DNA of 14,067 bases from SIG469 sp964541215 (GCA_964541215.1 CAZIPP010000035.1:1-14067); one strand, 5' to 3'. Positions 1 through 7,617 are shown, numbered from the stretch's first letter. Translations and numbers: made by a program. Notes: a model not told the origin generated them from the sequence alone.

Positions 1-590
1 AAGGTATAACCCTTCTCGGTCAGAGCTGCGGAAACAGCGTTGAAATCAGCGGGATCGGTGTAGATGGTGAAGACAGTCTCTTCAGCCTCGAAGTCGGCAG
101 CACCGCAGTCGAGAGCGTCCATCATGACGGCATCTTCTTCCAGCTCTTCTTCCTCGTTGTCGATAACGATAACGCCCTTTTCATCGAAAGACCATGCAAC
201 ACAGCCGGAAGCACCAAGACCCTTACCATACTTATCGAAATAGTGACGCATTTCGGAAGCGGTACGGTTGCGGTTGTCAGTCATAGTTTCAACTATAACA
301 GCAACACCGTTGGGGCCGTAGCCTTCGTAAGTAATGCTTTCGTAGTTGGAAGTATCACCGGAGCCGAGACCCTTTTCAATGGCTCTCTTGATGTTGTCGT
401 TGGGCATGTTGGCAGCCTTAGCCTTAACAACTACGGTAGCCAGTCTGGAGTTATTGTTGGGATCACCGCTGCCGCCTTCTTTAACAGCAACTATGATCTC
501 TCTTGCAATTTTAGTAAAAGCCTGCGCTCTTTTGGCGTCCTGAGCGCCCTTTGTTTTCTGAATATTATGCCATTTGGAATGACCTGACAT
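1..590 (-). CDS. yebC: YebC/PmpR family transcriptional/translational regulator, 3'-truncated by window edge
   Basis: The reverse strand translates from ATG at 590 to MSGHSKWHNIQ..., the hallmark N-terminus of the YebC/PmpR/TACO1 family, and stays open to the window edge. About 196 residues are present, so roughly the last 40 of a usual ~240 are missing. Further family blocks are visible: an IAREI segment, the NMPNDNI helix, the YEGYGP turn followed by VAVIVET, and the acidic second domain. The family is described as DNA-binding regulators and, more recently, as ribosome-associated factors that ease translation of difficult (for example proline-rich) sequences; the sequence does not say which applies here. 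A GAAAGGG ribosome-binding site lies ten bases before the ATG. It sits just downstream of the phospholipase C-like gene on the same strand but has its own promoter candidate. Family assignment is secure. Confidence 0.96.
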   Translation of the reverse strand, partial: MSGHSKWHNIQKTKGAQDAKRAQAFTKIAREIIVAVKEGGSGDPNNNSRLATVVVKAKAANMPNDNIKRAIEKGLGSGDTSNYESITYEGYGPNGVAVIVETMTDNRNRTASEMRHYFDKYGKGLGASGCVAWSFDEKGVIVIDNEEEELEEDAVMMDALDCGAADFEAEETVFTIYTDPADFNAVSAALTEKGYT

Positions 591-626
591 TATATTTCAA
601 CCCTTTCTGAGCAATTTTCGCATAAT

Positions 627-655
627 ATTTTATCACATATGCCGCATTATAGCAA
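627..655 (-). promoter_or_regulatory. sigmaA-type promoter of yebC
   Basis: On the minus strand TTGCTA (655-650), a 17-base spacer and TAAAAT (632-627) precede yebC. The -10 is also preceded by TG one base away (extended -10). The -35 overlaps the stop codon region of the upstream gene, so yebC can be transcribed separately. Confidence 0.55.
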
Positions 656-1297
656 GGTTTTTAAACGTTTTGCAATATCATCGGCAGCTTCAATAACAAA
701 ACTGTCCATTTCGCTTTTTGTCATATACCTGCCTGTTCTTCCGGTCTCGAAATCCGATTCGGAATAAAAACGTCTGATATTCTTGATTTGATACAATATC
801 GCGTTTGGTGGATAAAAGTCCAGCGGCGACTGGTCTACTTCTTCAACCGAGCAAATCATCTTGTATCCCTCGAAATCCGGATTATCCAGCAAATAATCAT
901 GGTCAAGACCGTACCAGTCTTTCTTTACATTTTGCCAAAACTCATTCTTATCAGACTGAAGCTCATTCGCAAAACGTTCCTTGGTCGGAATCGCAGCCAT
1001 GTGACTCCACAGCAGATCAGTGTGAAGATGGCAGTAATATCCAAGAAGCAGAGATCTATGCTCATCTTTACAATCATTCACATATTCCCGATAAAATCTT
1101 TCCGGGTCCGCTGATGCTTTACCTTTTCCGGACAGAAAATGAGTTATCTTCTGAGGCGGCTCAAATGTATTGTCTTCTCCGGTAGGTATTCCGCAGTCGG
1201 GAGCAAGATTCCCAATATAAAACGTTTCCGCATCAAGCTCGCGAAACCAGTCGAGCAGGAGGTCTGCAACTCGTAAATGTACTATCCAGCTTGCCAT
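647..1297 (-). CDS. Zinc-dependent phospholipase C-like domain protein
   Basis: The 216-residue protein begins MASWIVHLRVAD and carries the pattern of the zinc-dependent phospholipase C fold: His7 close to the N-terminus, an IGNLAPDCG block with Asp34, His53 (ITHF), and a GYYCHLHTD block with His90, His92 and Asp94, plus His99. These are the kind of His/Asp ligands that hold a tri-zinc site in that fold. There is no signal peptide or membrane segment, so this is presumably a cytosolic member; substrate unknown, and phospholipase activity should not be assumed. The start is supported by GTGAGG seven to eight bases before the ATG. It begins 12 bases after the nif3 stop and is therefore probably the third gene of the trmK-nif3 transcription unit. 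Confidence is good for the fold, low for a precise activity. Confidence 0.75.
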   Translation of the reverse strand: MASWIVHLRVADLLLDWFRELDAETFYIGNLAPDCGIPTGEDNTFEPPQKITHFLSGKGKASADPERFYREYVNDCKDEHRSLLLGYYCHLHTDLLWSHMAAIPTKERFANELQSDKNEFWQNVKKDWYGLDHDYLLDNPDFEGYKMICSVEEVDQSPLDFYPPNAILYQIKNIRRFYSESDFETGRTGRYMTKSEMDSFVIEAADDIAKRLKTLL

Positions 1298-1309
1298 GTG
1301 AAAACCTCA

Positions 1310-2077
1310 CTAAACATAAAACGTTGCCAACTCTTTCAGCGACTCGGCAGCAGAAATATCCAGTTTGGGAAAAGCTTCCTTCAATCTCTCTACTATGACA
1401 GGCACTATGGTATTTTCAGTGTTGAAATGTCCCGCGTCTATGAGGTTGACGCCAAACACTTCCGCTTCAACAAAAGCATCGTGCTTTAAATCACCGGTTA
1501 TCAATGTGTCACAGCCGTTGGCAATACACTGACCTAAAAAACTTCCGCCCGAGCCGCAGACAGTAGCTATTTTTTTTACCGGTCTGCCGGCATCATAGAA
1601 GCGAAGACCTGACGCGTTCAGCGCAGTCTTGACCTTGGGCAACAGATCCGAAAGCCGCACAGGCTCATCAAGCTGCGATAAGCGCCCGCCATCATCGGTC
1701 AAAGGAACAGAATCACCAAAGCCAAGCGCTTCAGGCAGTTTTTCATCAACACCGCCATCGGCAAAATCCAGATTAGTGTGCATGCATATGGCTGCGATCC
1801 TGTTTTCAGCCAAATATAGCGCACGCACAGCGTCAACACCTGTTTCAGCGACAGAAGTCAGCGAACTGAAAATAATAGGATGGTGAGCAATTATAAGCTC
1901 AGCTCCAAGGGATACAGCCTCTTCCATAACACTTTTTGTTATATCCAGAGCAACAAGGACTTTGGAAACCTCAGAGTCCATGCGACCTACAAGAAGACCG
2001 ACATTGTCCCAGCTTTCACAGCTGCCGACAGGCGCCCATGCATTCATAAATTCGAATATATCTCTAACTTTAATCAT
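1310..2077 (-). CDS. Nif3-like dinuclear metal center protein (GTP cyclohydrolase I type 2 homolog)
   Basis: The 255-residue product shows the Nif3/YbgI/DUF34 metal-site motifs in order: AHHP (His65-His66), MHTNLD (His100, Asp104), GDLKHD, and DAGHFNTE near the C-terminus (about His217 and Glu221). At 255 residues this is the short form, like E. coli YbgI, without the middle insert found in the ~370-residue Bacillus YqfO. The family forms hexameric toroids with two metals per subunit; the name 'GTP cyclohydrolase type 2' rests on limited biochemistry, so the cellular role is unsettled. The ATG overlaps the end of trmK by 8 bases, implying translational coupling. The trmK-nif3 pairing is conserved across Firmicutes (yqfN-yqfO). 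Confidence 0.95.
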   Translation of the reverse strand: MIKVRDIFEFMNAWAPVGSCESWDNVGLLVGRMDSEVSKVLVALDITKSVMEEAVSLGAELIIAHHPIIFSSLTSVAETGVDAVRALYLAENRIAAICMHTNLDFADGGVDEKLPEALGFGDSVPLTDDGGRLSQLDEPVRLSDLLPKVKTALNASGLRFYDAGRPVKKIATVCGSGGSFLGQCIANGCDTLITGDLKHDAFVEAEVFGVNLIDAGHFNTENTIVPVIVERLKEAFPKLDISAAESLKELATFYV

Positions 2078-2762
2078 GGCAAGCTTCCTTTTTCATTTCT
2101 TTAACTCCGTCCAAAGCCATTTTAAAAAACTCACACCGTTCGACATCATGGGGCTTTGAGGACGCAGCGGTACCACGATATGCCGCGTTCAGAATTCCTT
2201 CCATTCTGTCGAGATACTTTGAAAGCAGCGCATCTTCAGATTTAAGCAGAGCGGGGCTAACATAAGTTTCCGCAGGAGACGGAACGTAGACTTCACCCGG
2301 ACATGCTTCGATAATATTGTACATCAGTCCAGCGTCCATTACAAGCCGTTCCGAAACTATATCCATCCCTGCACCATACAGGAAAACTCTCAGTTGGTCA
2401 GCTTTGGAAGCCGGATTCAGTATCAGGCGCTTCTCCAGTGACCACGGAGAATCAGTCAAAATTGAAGCTATGACTTCTCCGCCCATTCCGCAGATAACTA
2501 TCTCGTCAACTTCATCAGGCGACACTTCACTCAAACCGTTGCAAAGGCGAAAATCGATAAGCTCATCAACACCGAATTTTACAGCATTAGTCTTTCCCTT
2601 TTGCAGAGGGTCAGGACGAATATCAGAGGCAATTATAGAACTGCATATCCTGTTTTCAGCAAGCCATATGGAAAGATAACCGTGATCGCAGCCAACATCA
2701 GCCACCCGGCAGCCTTTTGTTACAAGACCGGCCACAATAGCAAGTCTGTCAGATAAACGCAT
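2070..2762 (-). CDS. trmK: tRNA (adenine(22)-N(1))-methyltransferase
   Basis: TrmK methylates N1 of A22 in the D-arm of tRNA using S-adenosylmethionine. The Rossmann-type motif I is clear (ADVGCDHGYL, residues 21-30), followed by the acidic SAM-ribose strand ending ASDIRP (45-50), ICGMGGE (90-96), and LNPAS around 115-119, all in family positions. I start the gene at ATG 2762 (230 residues) because GGAGG lies just upstream, although the frame is open further to a TTG at 2777; starting there would place the ribosome-binding site inside the coding region. It is followed with 8 bases of overlap by nif3. A strong intrinsic terminator ends only about 18 bases before the start, so expression must come from read-through or from a promoter I could not recognise. 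Confidence 0.93.
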   Translation of the reverse strand: MRLSDRLAIVAGLVTKGCRVADVGCDHGYLSIWLAENRICSSIIASDIRPDPLQKGKTNAVKFGVDELIDFRLCNGLSEVSPDEVDEIVICGMGGEVIASILTDSPWSLEKRLILNPASKADQLRVFLYGAGMDIVSERLVMDAGLMYNIIEACPGEVYVPSPAETYVSPALLKSEDALLSKYLDRMEGILNAAYRGTAASSKPHDVERCEFFKMALDGVKEMKKEACHD

Positions 2763-2780
2763 ATGTCCTCCAAACAAAAT

Positions 2781-2806
2781 AAAAGGCGGTCATAGGACCG
2801 CCTTTT
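2781..2806 (-). terminator. Strong intrinsic terminator after the rpsB-tsf-DUF1858 unit
   Basis: An 11-base-pair stem (AAAAGGCGGTC, 2781-2791, against 2796-2806) closes a 4-base loop. Read on the minus strand it ends in TTTTATTTTGTTT, a good U-tract. It lies 8 bases past the DUF1858 stop. Confidence 0.85.
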
Positions 2807-2807
2807 A

Positions 2808-2824
2808 AAATAAGTTACTTATTT
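2808..2824. repeat. Perfect 8+1+8 inverted repeat over the DUF1858 stop codon
   Basis: AAATAAGT at 2808-2815 and ACTTATTT at 2817-2824 are exact inverted copies around a single base. The TAA stop codon of the DUF1858 gene sits at the centre, and the terminator stem begins right behind. It is AT-rich, so it may be chance, an A-tract aid to the terminator, or a protein site. Confidence 0.5.
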
Positions 2825-3018
2825 GCAAGAAAAGCGTTAAGCTCTTCTAGGAAGCTGTCACAGTCAACACCGTGAACCTGGCAAGCCTGCTCTATAGTTT
2901 CACTTCTGGAAGAGGGGCAGCCAAGGCAATGCATGCCAATGGACAGGAAAAAGGGTGCGGTTTCGGGAGCGATGTCCAGAACGGAACCGATGATGGTTTC
3001 TTTAGTAAGCTGAGCCAT
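2815..3018 (-). CDS. DUF1858 domain protein (small CxxC redox-type domain)
   Basis: This 67-residue protein matches the DUF1858 pattern throughout: a start of the type TKETIIGSVLDIAPETAPFF, the conserved GMHCLGCPSS block with a CxxC pair (Cys31 and Cys34), then EAC/EQAC and HGVD before a C-terminal helix. The domain also occurs fused to redox proteins and is often named a hybrid-cluster-protein-associated disulfide domain; no enzymatic role is established for the stand-alone form. GGAGGA sits eight to nine bases before the ATG. It follows tsf by 24 bases, so it is presumably co-transcribed with rpsB-tsf, an unusual place where pyrH and frr are more often found. Confidence 0.85.
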   Translation of the reverse strand: MAQLTKETIIGSVLDIAPETAPFFLSIGMHCLGCPSSRSETIEQACQVHGVDCDSFLEELNAFLANK

Positions 3019-3042
3019 TATAAATTCCTCCGTAAATGAGAA

Positions 3043-3978
3043 TTACTTCAGGCCTGCGGCAGCAGCGACTTCGGCGGCGAAATCGTCTTCCTTCTTTTCG
3101 ATGCCTTCGCCCTTCTCAAAACGGGTGAAGCCGAGGACCTTGATGGAGCCGCCAAGTTCCTTGGCGACGCTAGCTACATGACCTTCAACAGAGACCTTGT
3201 TTTCCTTAACAAAGGCCTGCTGCAGGAGACAGTTTTCTTCATAGTACTTGCCGATACGACCCATGACCATCTTTTCAATGATAGCATCGGGCTTGGGCTT
3301 GGCAGACTGTTCGTTTTCCATTTTAGCCTGAGCAAGGAGAACTTCTCTTTCCTTGTCGAGGGTCTCCTGGTCAACTTCGGATTTGTCGCAGAAAGTGGGA
3401 CGCATAGCAGCGACCTGCATAGCAATGTCCTTGCCGAGTTCAACAACTTCAGCAGCATCAACGATGTTGTCGGAAACTTCCATATTTACCAGAACGCCGA
3501 TCTTGCCGCCCATATGAACATAAGCGACGGTCTTGCCGGTTTCGTAACGGGCAAAACGACGGAGCTTCAGGTTTTCGCCGATAACAAGGATCTTTTCCTG
3601 CAGGGTCTCCTGAACAGACAGTTCGCCGCCGGGATACTTGCAAGCCAGAAGAGCATCAATGTCGGCAGGGTTCTCGTCGGCAACAACGCCGGCAAGGTCA
3701 TTAACAAAAGAAGTGAAAACTTCGTTCTTGGCAACAAAGTCAGTCTCGGAGTTGACTTCGATCATAGCACCGACATTGCCCTTGACAACAGCGGAGACAA
3801 CGCCTTCAGCGGCGATTCTGCCGGCCTTCTTCTGAGCGGCAGCAAGACCTCTTTCACGGAGGTAGTCAACAGCCTTGTCCATATCGCCATCGGTGGCAGC
3901 CAGAGCTTTTTTGCAGTCCATCATACCTACGTTGGTCATTTCACGCAGGCGCTTAACATCTTGAGCGGTGAATCCCAT
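3043..3978 (-). CDS. tsf: Translation elongation factor Ts
   Basis: EF-Ts recharges EF-Tu by displacing GDP. The N-terminal UBA-like domain starts FTAQDVKRLREMTNVGMMDCKKAL, and the TDFVA motif that contacts EF-Tu is intact at residues 79-83, followed by KNE. The length of 311 residues is slightly longer than the E. coli protein (283), with an acidic/alanine-rich C-terminal extension. GGAGG eight to nine bases before the ATG supports the start. It lies 85 bases downstream of rpsB, with a GC-rich hairpin in between that may lower its expression relative to S2. Assignment is certain. Confidence 0.98.
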   Translation of the reverse strand: MGFTAQDVKRLREMTNVGMMDCKKALAATDGDMDKAVDYLRERGLAAAQKKAGRIAAEGVVSAVVKGNVGAMIEVNSETDFVAKNEVFTSFVNDLAGVVADENPADIDALLACKYPGGELSVQETLQEKILVIGENLKLRRFARYETGKTVAYVHMGGKIGVLVNMEVSDNIVDAAEVVELGKDIAMQVAAMRPTFCDKSEVDQETLDKEREVLLAQAKMENEQSAKPKPDAIIEKMVMGRIGKYYEENCLLQQAFVKENKVSVEGHVASVAKELGGSIKVLGFTRFEKGEGIEKKEDDFAAEVAAAAGLK

Positions 3979-4027
3979 TGATATATTCCTCCAAAAATCT
4001 AATTGTATACGTGTTGATAATCAATAA

Positions 4028-4053
4028 GGCGCCCGCAGGAATCTGCGGGCGCC
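4028..4053 (-). terminator. GC-rich hairpin between rpsB and tsf, probable attenuator
   Basis: GGCGCCCGCAG (4028-4038) pairs perfectly with 4043-4053 around a GAAT loop, 11 base pairs. On the minus strand the following tract is TTATTGATTAT, a poor U-run. I read it as a partial terminator or mRNA processing/stability element between rpsB and tsf rather than a full stop. Confidence 0.7.
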
Positions 4054-4063
4054 GAAAAGCCAA

Positions 4064-4804
4064 TTATTCGGCAGGAGCGGCCTCTACTTCAGCCTTCTCT
4101 TCTTCAGCAAGAGCGATCTCTTCGCCCTGCTTGCCCTCAGTAACAGCGTTGGCCATGGTAGCGGAAATGAGCTTGATGGCGCGGATAGCGTCGTCGTTGC
4201 CGGGGATAACATAGTCGATCTCATCGGGATCGCAGTTGGTATCGACGATAGCTACGATGGGAATGTGCAGCTTGCGGGCTTCGGCGATAGCGTTGCGTTC
4301 CTTGCGGGGGTCAACGATGAACAGAGCGCCGGGCAGCTTCTTCATGTTCTTAACGCCGCCGAGGTACTTTTCAAGCTTGGCGATCTCGCCGGTGAGCTTG
4401 ATGACTTCCTTCTTGGGAAGCATTGCGAAAGTGCCGTCTTCTTCCATCTTGCGCAGTTGAGCCAGACGCTCAACACGGGTACGCATGGTCTTGAAGTTGG
4501 TGAGCATACCGCCCAGCCAACGGGCGTTGATGTAGTACATGCCTACACGCTCAGCCTCTTCCTTGATGGCTTCCTGAGCCTGCTTCTTGGTACCAACGAA
4601 CAGGATAGTCTCGCCGTTAGCGGCCAGATCACGAACAAAGGAATAAGCTTCTTCCAGCTTCTTTACAGTCTTCTGAAGGTCGATGATGTAAATGCCGTTA
4701 CGCTCAGTGTAGATATAGGGTGCCATTTTGGGGTTCCAGCGGCGGGTCTGGTGTCCGAAGTGGACGCCGGCTTCCAGCAGCTGCTTCATAGATACTACTG
4801 CCAT
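4064..4804 (-). CDS. rpsB: 30S ribosomal protein S2
   Basis: S2 is a structural protein of the small subunit, needed together with S1 for initiation. The product opens with the S2 signature MKQLLEAGVHFGHQTRRWNPKM and contains FVGTKKQAQEAI, RWLGGMLTNF and PGALFIVDPRKE, all canonical. The 246-residue length fits, with a short Glu/Ala-rich tail. AAGGAGG lies eight to nine bases before the ATG. It is the first gene of the rpsB-tsf-DUF1858 unit, driven by the promoter at 4929-4957 with a structured leader of about 115 bases. Confidence 0.99.
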   Translation of the reverse strand: MAVVSMKQLLEAGVHFGHQTRRWNPKMAPYIYTERNGIYIIDLQKTVKKLEEAYSFVRDLAANGETILFVGTKKQAQEAIKEEAERVGMYYINARWLGGMLTNFKTMRTRVERLAQLRKMEEDGTFAMLPKKEVIKLTGEIAKLEKYLGGVKNMKKLPGALFIVDPRKERNAIAEARKLHIPIVAIVDTNCDPDEIDYVIPGNDDAIRAIKLISATMANAVTEGKQGEEIALAEEEKAEVEAAPAE

Positions 4805-4846
4805 TTTTAAATTTCCTCCTTAAGTTTGACCTCCGCCTGACTCATC

Positions 4847-4883
4847 CCTTAAACCAAACATAAAATGCCACTTAAGTTTAAGG
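4847..4883 (-). promoter_or_regulatory. Stem in the rpsB mRNA leader, candidate autoregulatory element
   Basis: In the rpsB leader CCTTAAAC (minus strand, 4883-4876) pairs over 8 bases with GTTTAAGG (4854-4847) around a 21-base loop. The AACTTAAG string next to the upstream arm recurs as AACTTAAGGAGG at the ribosome-binding site, so the same upstream segment could instead pair with the Shine-Dalgarno region. A smaller TCGGG/CCCGA stem sits at 4903-4920. Confidence 0.45.
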
Positions 4884-4928
4884 TCTCCAGACGTGAGTAT
4901 TGTCGGGCGGCAAAACCCGAGCCGAATT

Positions 4929-4957
4929 ATATTAACATAATGCAACGCCAATTTCAA
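4929..4957 (-). promoter_or_regulatory. sigmaA-type promoter of rpsB-tsf
   Basis: Minus strand TTGAAA (4957-4952), 17-base spacer, TAATAT (4934-4929) continuing into AAT. It starts 20 bases after the PBP stop codon, with no terminator between, so read-through from the PBP gene may add to rpsB transcription. Confidence 0.75.
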
Positions 4958-4976
4958 GTACTTTTTTCAGTTTAAA

Positions 4977-7490
4977 TCAAAAACCTACCGCACTTTCTGA
5001 TGTCCTGCCGGATTCAGAACCATATTCAATGCCAAGAGAATCGATTATTTGCTGACGACGGTCTTCTTCCTCTTCTTCGGTGTGCTCCTGACCTGCCAGT
5101 ATCGCCTCTATCTCCTCGGGAGTCAGCCCCTCTTCCTCCTCTGTTTCTTCAACCACTTCCGGACGGTGAAGCTCGCACTCTTCTCCTGCGGGCTGTTCCA
5201 CACCGTCTGCGGCAGGATAGTATCCGGTTTCTATCTCATCATAAAGCTCACCTACCATATACTGCTCATCAAGCACCACTATTCCCGAAGTCGGGAACTG
5301 ACGCAGATAGTTTACAAGAGAAGCCGCGGTTTTGGTTATACACTCGTCAGTGTGGAGCTGACCGCTCTCTGCGCACATATCCACTCTCACATGCAGGTCA
5401 CAATACTCCTCCGGAACGTCCTCAATATCAAGCAATATTGAGGACTGGCGGCTGCCGCGAACATCACGTCCGCAAAGCTCTGTGGCAAGAAGTCCGCTGT
5501 CAAGGCAGTATGTAACCTCTACCATGGATGAAGGCTGGTAGAAGTCTTTATAAGGAAGGTCTTCATGGGCTTTTTCCATAACAAGGCGCCACAAAGTAGC
5601 TGCCGGGTTAACGGAAGTATCGGAAAGGATTATCTCTTCCTGATTGTCGTATCCGACCCAGACAGCGGCGCAATAATACGGAGTATATCCGCAGAACCAT
5701 CTGTCGTAGTCGTTGCTGGTTGTTCCTGTCTTGCCCGCAACAGGCATATTGTCGAGCGCAGCATCTGTACCGGTACCGTATTCAACAACGTTTTCCATCA
5801 TATTTGTAAGATAATATGTGGTTTTTTCCTTCATCGCTGCATTGCTTGATGAAGTGTTTTCAAGTATTACCTCACCGGTCGCGTCAACTACCTTTGTATA
5901 AGTCCTTGCCTCACGATAGATGCCTTTATTGACGATAGCTTCATAGGATTCAGCCATCTTTTTTACCGTAACGCCGTTTGTCAAGCCGCCAAGCGCCATG
6001 GGAGCCACGTTAATATCAGACAATGTTCCCGAGCTCACTTCCTTCGCGGCGACCAAAGAGAAGCCAAAACCACTTGTCAGATAGTTAAAGCTGTATTCGG
6101 GACTAAGTTCGGTTACTATCTTTGCAGCAATCGTGTTGGTAGAATATGCCATAGCATCGTTGACTGTCATCAGACCACGATAAGTGCGGTCATAGTTCTT
6201 CGGCCATGGATCACCGTTGAATGTCAGCGGAGTATCATCATAAACAGTGGACGGAGTTATTATACCAAGATCCAGAGCCGGAGCATACACAGACAGCGGC
6301 TTAATGCACGATCCCGGAGAGCGCAGGCTCTGAGTAGCGCGGTTGAGCGTGAGGCTGCCCTCTTTTTCACCCAGTCCTCCACACATGGCAACAATATCAC
6401 CGGACTCGTTATCAATAATGACCATACCGGCTTCCAGTTCCTGATAGGTACCGACCGGTGCAGGAAGACTGCTTTCGTTGTAAAACACCTCTTCTATGGC
6501 ACGCTGTATATCCACATCAACTGTGGCATATATAGAGTATCCGCCGGAGTTGACCATCTGATTTACAACGTTATATGAATAGCCGGTCGCATCCATCAGG
6601 TCGCTTATTACATCACGGATGACCTGGTCAACAAAATAAGAATAAACCGCACCGTTGGACGTATCCTCTCCGGATGAATGTTTGAAGACAAGCTCCTCTT
6701 CCACTGCCTGATCATATTCTTCCTGAGTAATGTATCCCTGATCCAGCATGGAATAAAGAACATTCAGCTGACGTTCTTTGTTCTTTTCGGGATTAATGTA
6801 GGGGTCATAGATGGATGGATTGTTGGTAATGCTTATCAGGCTGGCGCACTCGGCAAGGGAAAGTTCTGAAACGTCTTTGCCAAAATAAGTCAAAGACGCC
6901 GTATAGACACCATAAGCACTTTCGCCAAAATATATTGTATTGAGATACATTTCCAGTATCTCACTTTTTGTATACTCCTTTTCGAACTCCAACGCCTGGA
7001 ACATTTCCACCAGCTTTCGGCGAACAGTAGCTTCTTCCCTGCCGGTGGTATTTTTAATGAGCTGCTGGGTCAGGGTCGATCCGCCAAATGTATCCCGCAT
7101 TCCAATAAACATATTGATAAAAGCGGCAGACGTGCGGAACCAGTCAACACCGTTGTGCTGGAAAAACCTCTTATCCTCAATGGCAACTGTAGCAAATATC
7201 AGGTCTTCGGGAAGCTCCTCATACTCTGTCCAAATACGATTTTCTGAGCCGTACAATGTCTGAAGTACCTTATATTCTCCGGTGTCTCTGTCCTGATAAT
7301 AAATGACAGACGTCTGATTCAGTGTGAAACTGTCATAATCAAAATCAAGCTGCGGTTTGAGAAAGCTTTTGACATAAACGGCAAAAATACACGCGAATAT
7401 CAAAGCTGCCAAAAAGCATACTAATACTATCGTACCGATTATTTTACCGGCTTTCTTCCAGCCGGAATGTCCTGTATCATTTTTACTCAT
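4977..7490 (-). CDS. Class A penicillin-binding protein (PBP1A type, transglycosylase/transpeptidase)
   Basis: This bifunctional enzyme polymerises lipid II glycan strands and cross-links the peptides outside the membrane. A short cytosolic N-terminus precedes one transmembrane helix (about residues 17-42). The GT51 domain shows AIEDKRFF with catalytic Glu105, GGSTLTQQL (136-144) and the EILEMYLNTIYFG block (177-189). The transpeptidase domain has all three active-site motifs: Ser394-Cys-Ile-Lys397 (SxxK), Ser450-Thr-Asn452 (SxN) and Lys587-Thr-Gly-Thr590 (KTG). After the fold comes a very Glu-rich tail (from about residue 760). GGAGG eight bases before ATG 7490 fixes the start. At 837 residues it is a normal family length. 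It is monocistronic or reads into rpsB, and diverges from the 91-residue gene at 7618. Confidence 0.96.
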   Translation of the reverse strand: MSKNDTGHSGWKKAGKIIGTIVLVCFLAALIFACIFAVYVKSFLKPQLDFDYDSFTLNQTSVIYYQDRDTGEYKVLQTLYGSENRIWTEYEELPEDLIFATVAIEDKRFFQHNGVDWFRTSAAFINMFIGMRDTFGGSTLTQQLIKNTTGREEATVRRKLVEMFQALEFEKEYTKSEILEMYLNTIYFGESAYGVYTASLTYFGKDVSELSLAECASLISITNNPSIYDPYINPEKNKERQLNVLYSMLDQGYITQEEYDQAVEEELVFKHSSGEDTSNGAVYSYFVDQVIRDVISDLMDATGYSYNVVNQMVNSGGYSIYATVDVDIQRAIEEVFYNESSLPAPVGTYQELEAGMVIIDNESGDIVAMCGGLGEKEGSLTLNRATQSLRSPGSCIKPLSVYAPALDLGIITPSTVYDDTPLTFNGDPWPKNYDRTYRGLMTVNDAMAYSTNTIAAKIVTELSPEYSFNYLTSGFGFSLVAAKEVSSGTLSDINVAPMALGGLTNGVTVKKMAESYEAIVNKGIYREARTYTKVVDATGEVILENTSSSNAAMKEKTTYYLTNMMENVVEYGTGTDAALDNMPVAGKTGTTSNDYDRWFCGYTPYYCAAVWVGYDNQEEIILSDTSVNPAATLWRLVMEKAHEDLPYKDFYQPSSMVEVTYCLDSGLLATELCGRDVRGSRQSSILLDIEDVPEEYCDLHVRVDMCAESGQLHTDECITKTAASLVNYLRQFPTSGIVVLDEQYMVGELYDEIETGYYPAADGVEQPAGEECELHRPEVVEETEEEEGLTPEEIEAILAGQEHTEEEEEDRRQQIIDSLGIEYGSESGRTSESAVGF

Positions 7491-7509
7491 GGATGCCCTC
7501 CAAACGGTC

Positions 7510-7525
7510 TAAGGTCGTGACCTTA
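7510..7525. repeat. Palindromic element in the PBP leader
   Basis: TAAGGTC (7510-7516) and GACCTTA (7519-7525) form a perfect 7+2+7 inverted repeat, 20 bases upstream of the PBP start codon and about 20 bases downstream of the likely transcription start. It could be an operator or a 6-base-pair RNA hairpin with a CGTG-type tetraloop. Confidence 0.5.
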
Positions 7526-7551
7526 AAACTTATACCTCTAACCTGTTACCT

Positions 7552-7571
7552 AGTATAGCACAGATTGTCAA
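7552..7571 (-). promoter_or_regulatory. Candidate promoter of the PBP gene
   Basis: On the minus strand an extended -10, TGCTATACT (7560-7552), is the best candidate. A consensus TTGACA (7571-7566) lies only 8 bases upstream and so is not its proper -35; with a 17-base spacer TTGACA would use a weak TAACAG at 7548-7543. Which pair is used is unclear. Confidence 0.4.
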
Positions 7572-7617
7572 TTATATCTAACCGAATATGGGGCAAACTG
7601 TCGTTGAGGTGAAATTT

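Noticed and set aside
3178..3981. Long antisense ORF (267 codons) opposite tsf
   Set aside because: It mirrors the tsf frame almost exactly, shows no recognisable family, and arises from the codon bias of the highly expressed real gene. The same holds for the antisense ORFs opposite rpsB (4265-4810), prsA (9473-10087), yebC (243-587) and rplK (13438-14022).
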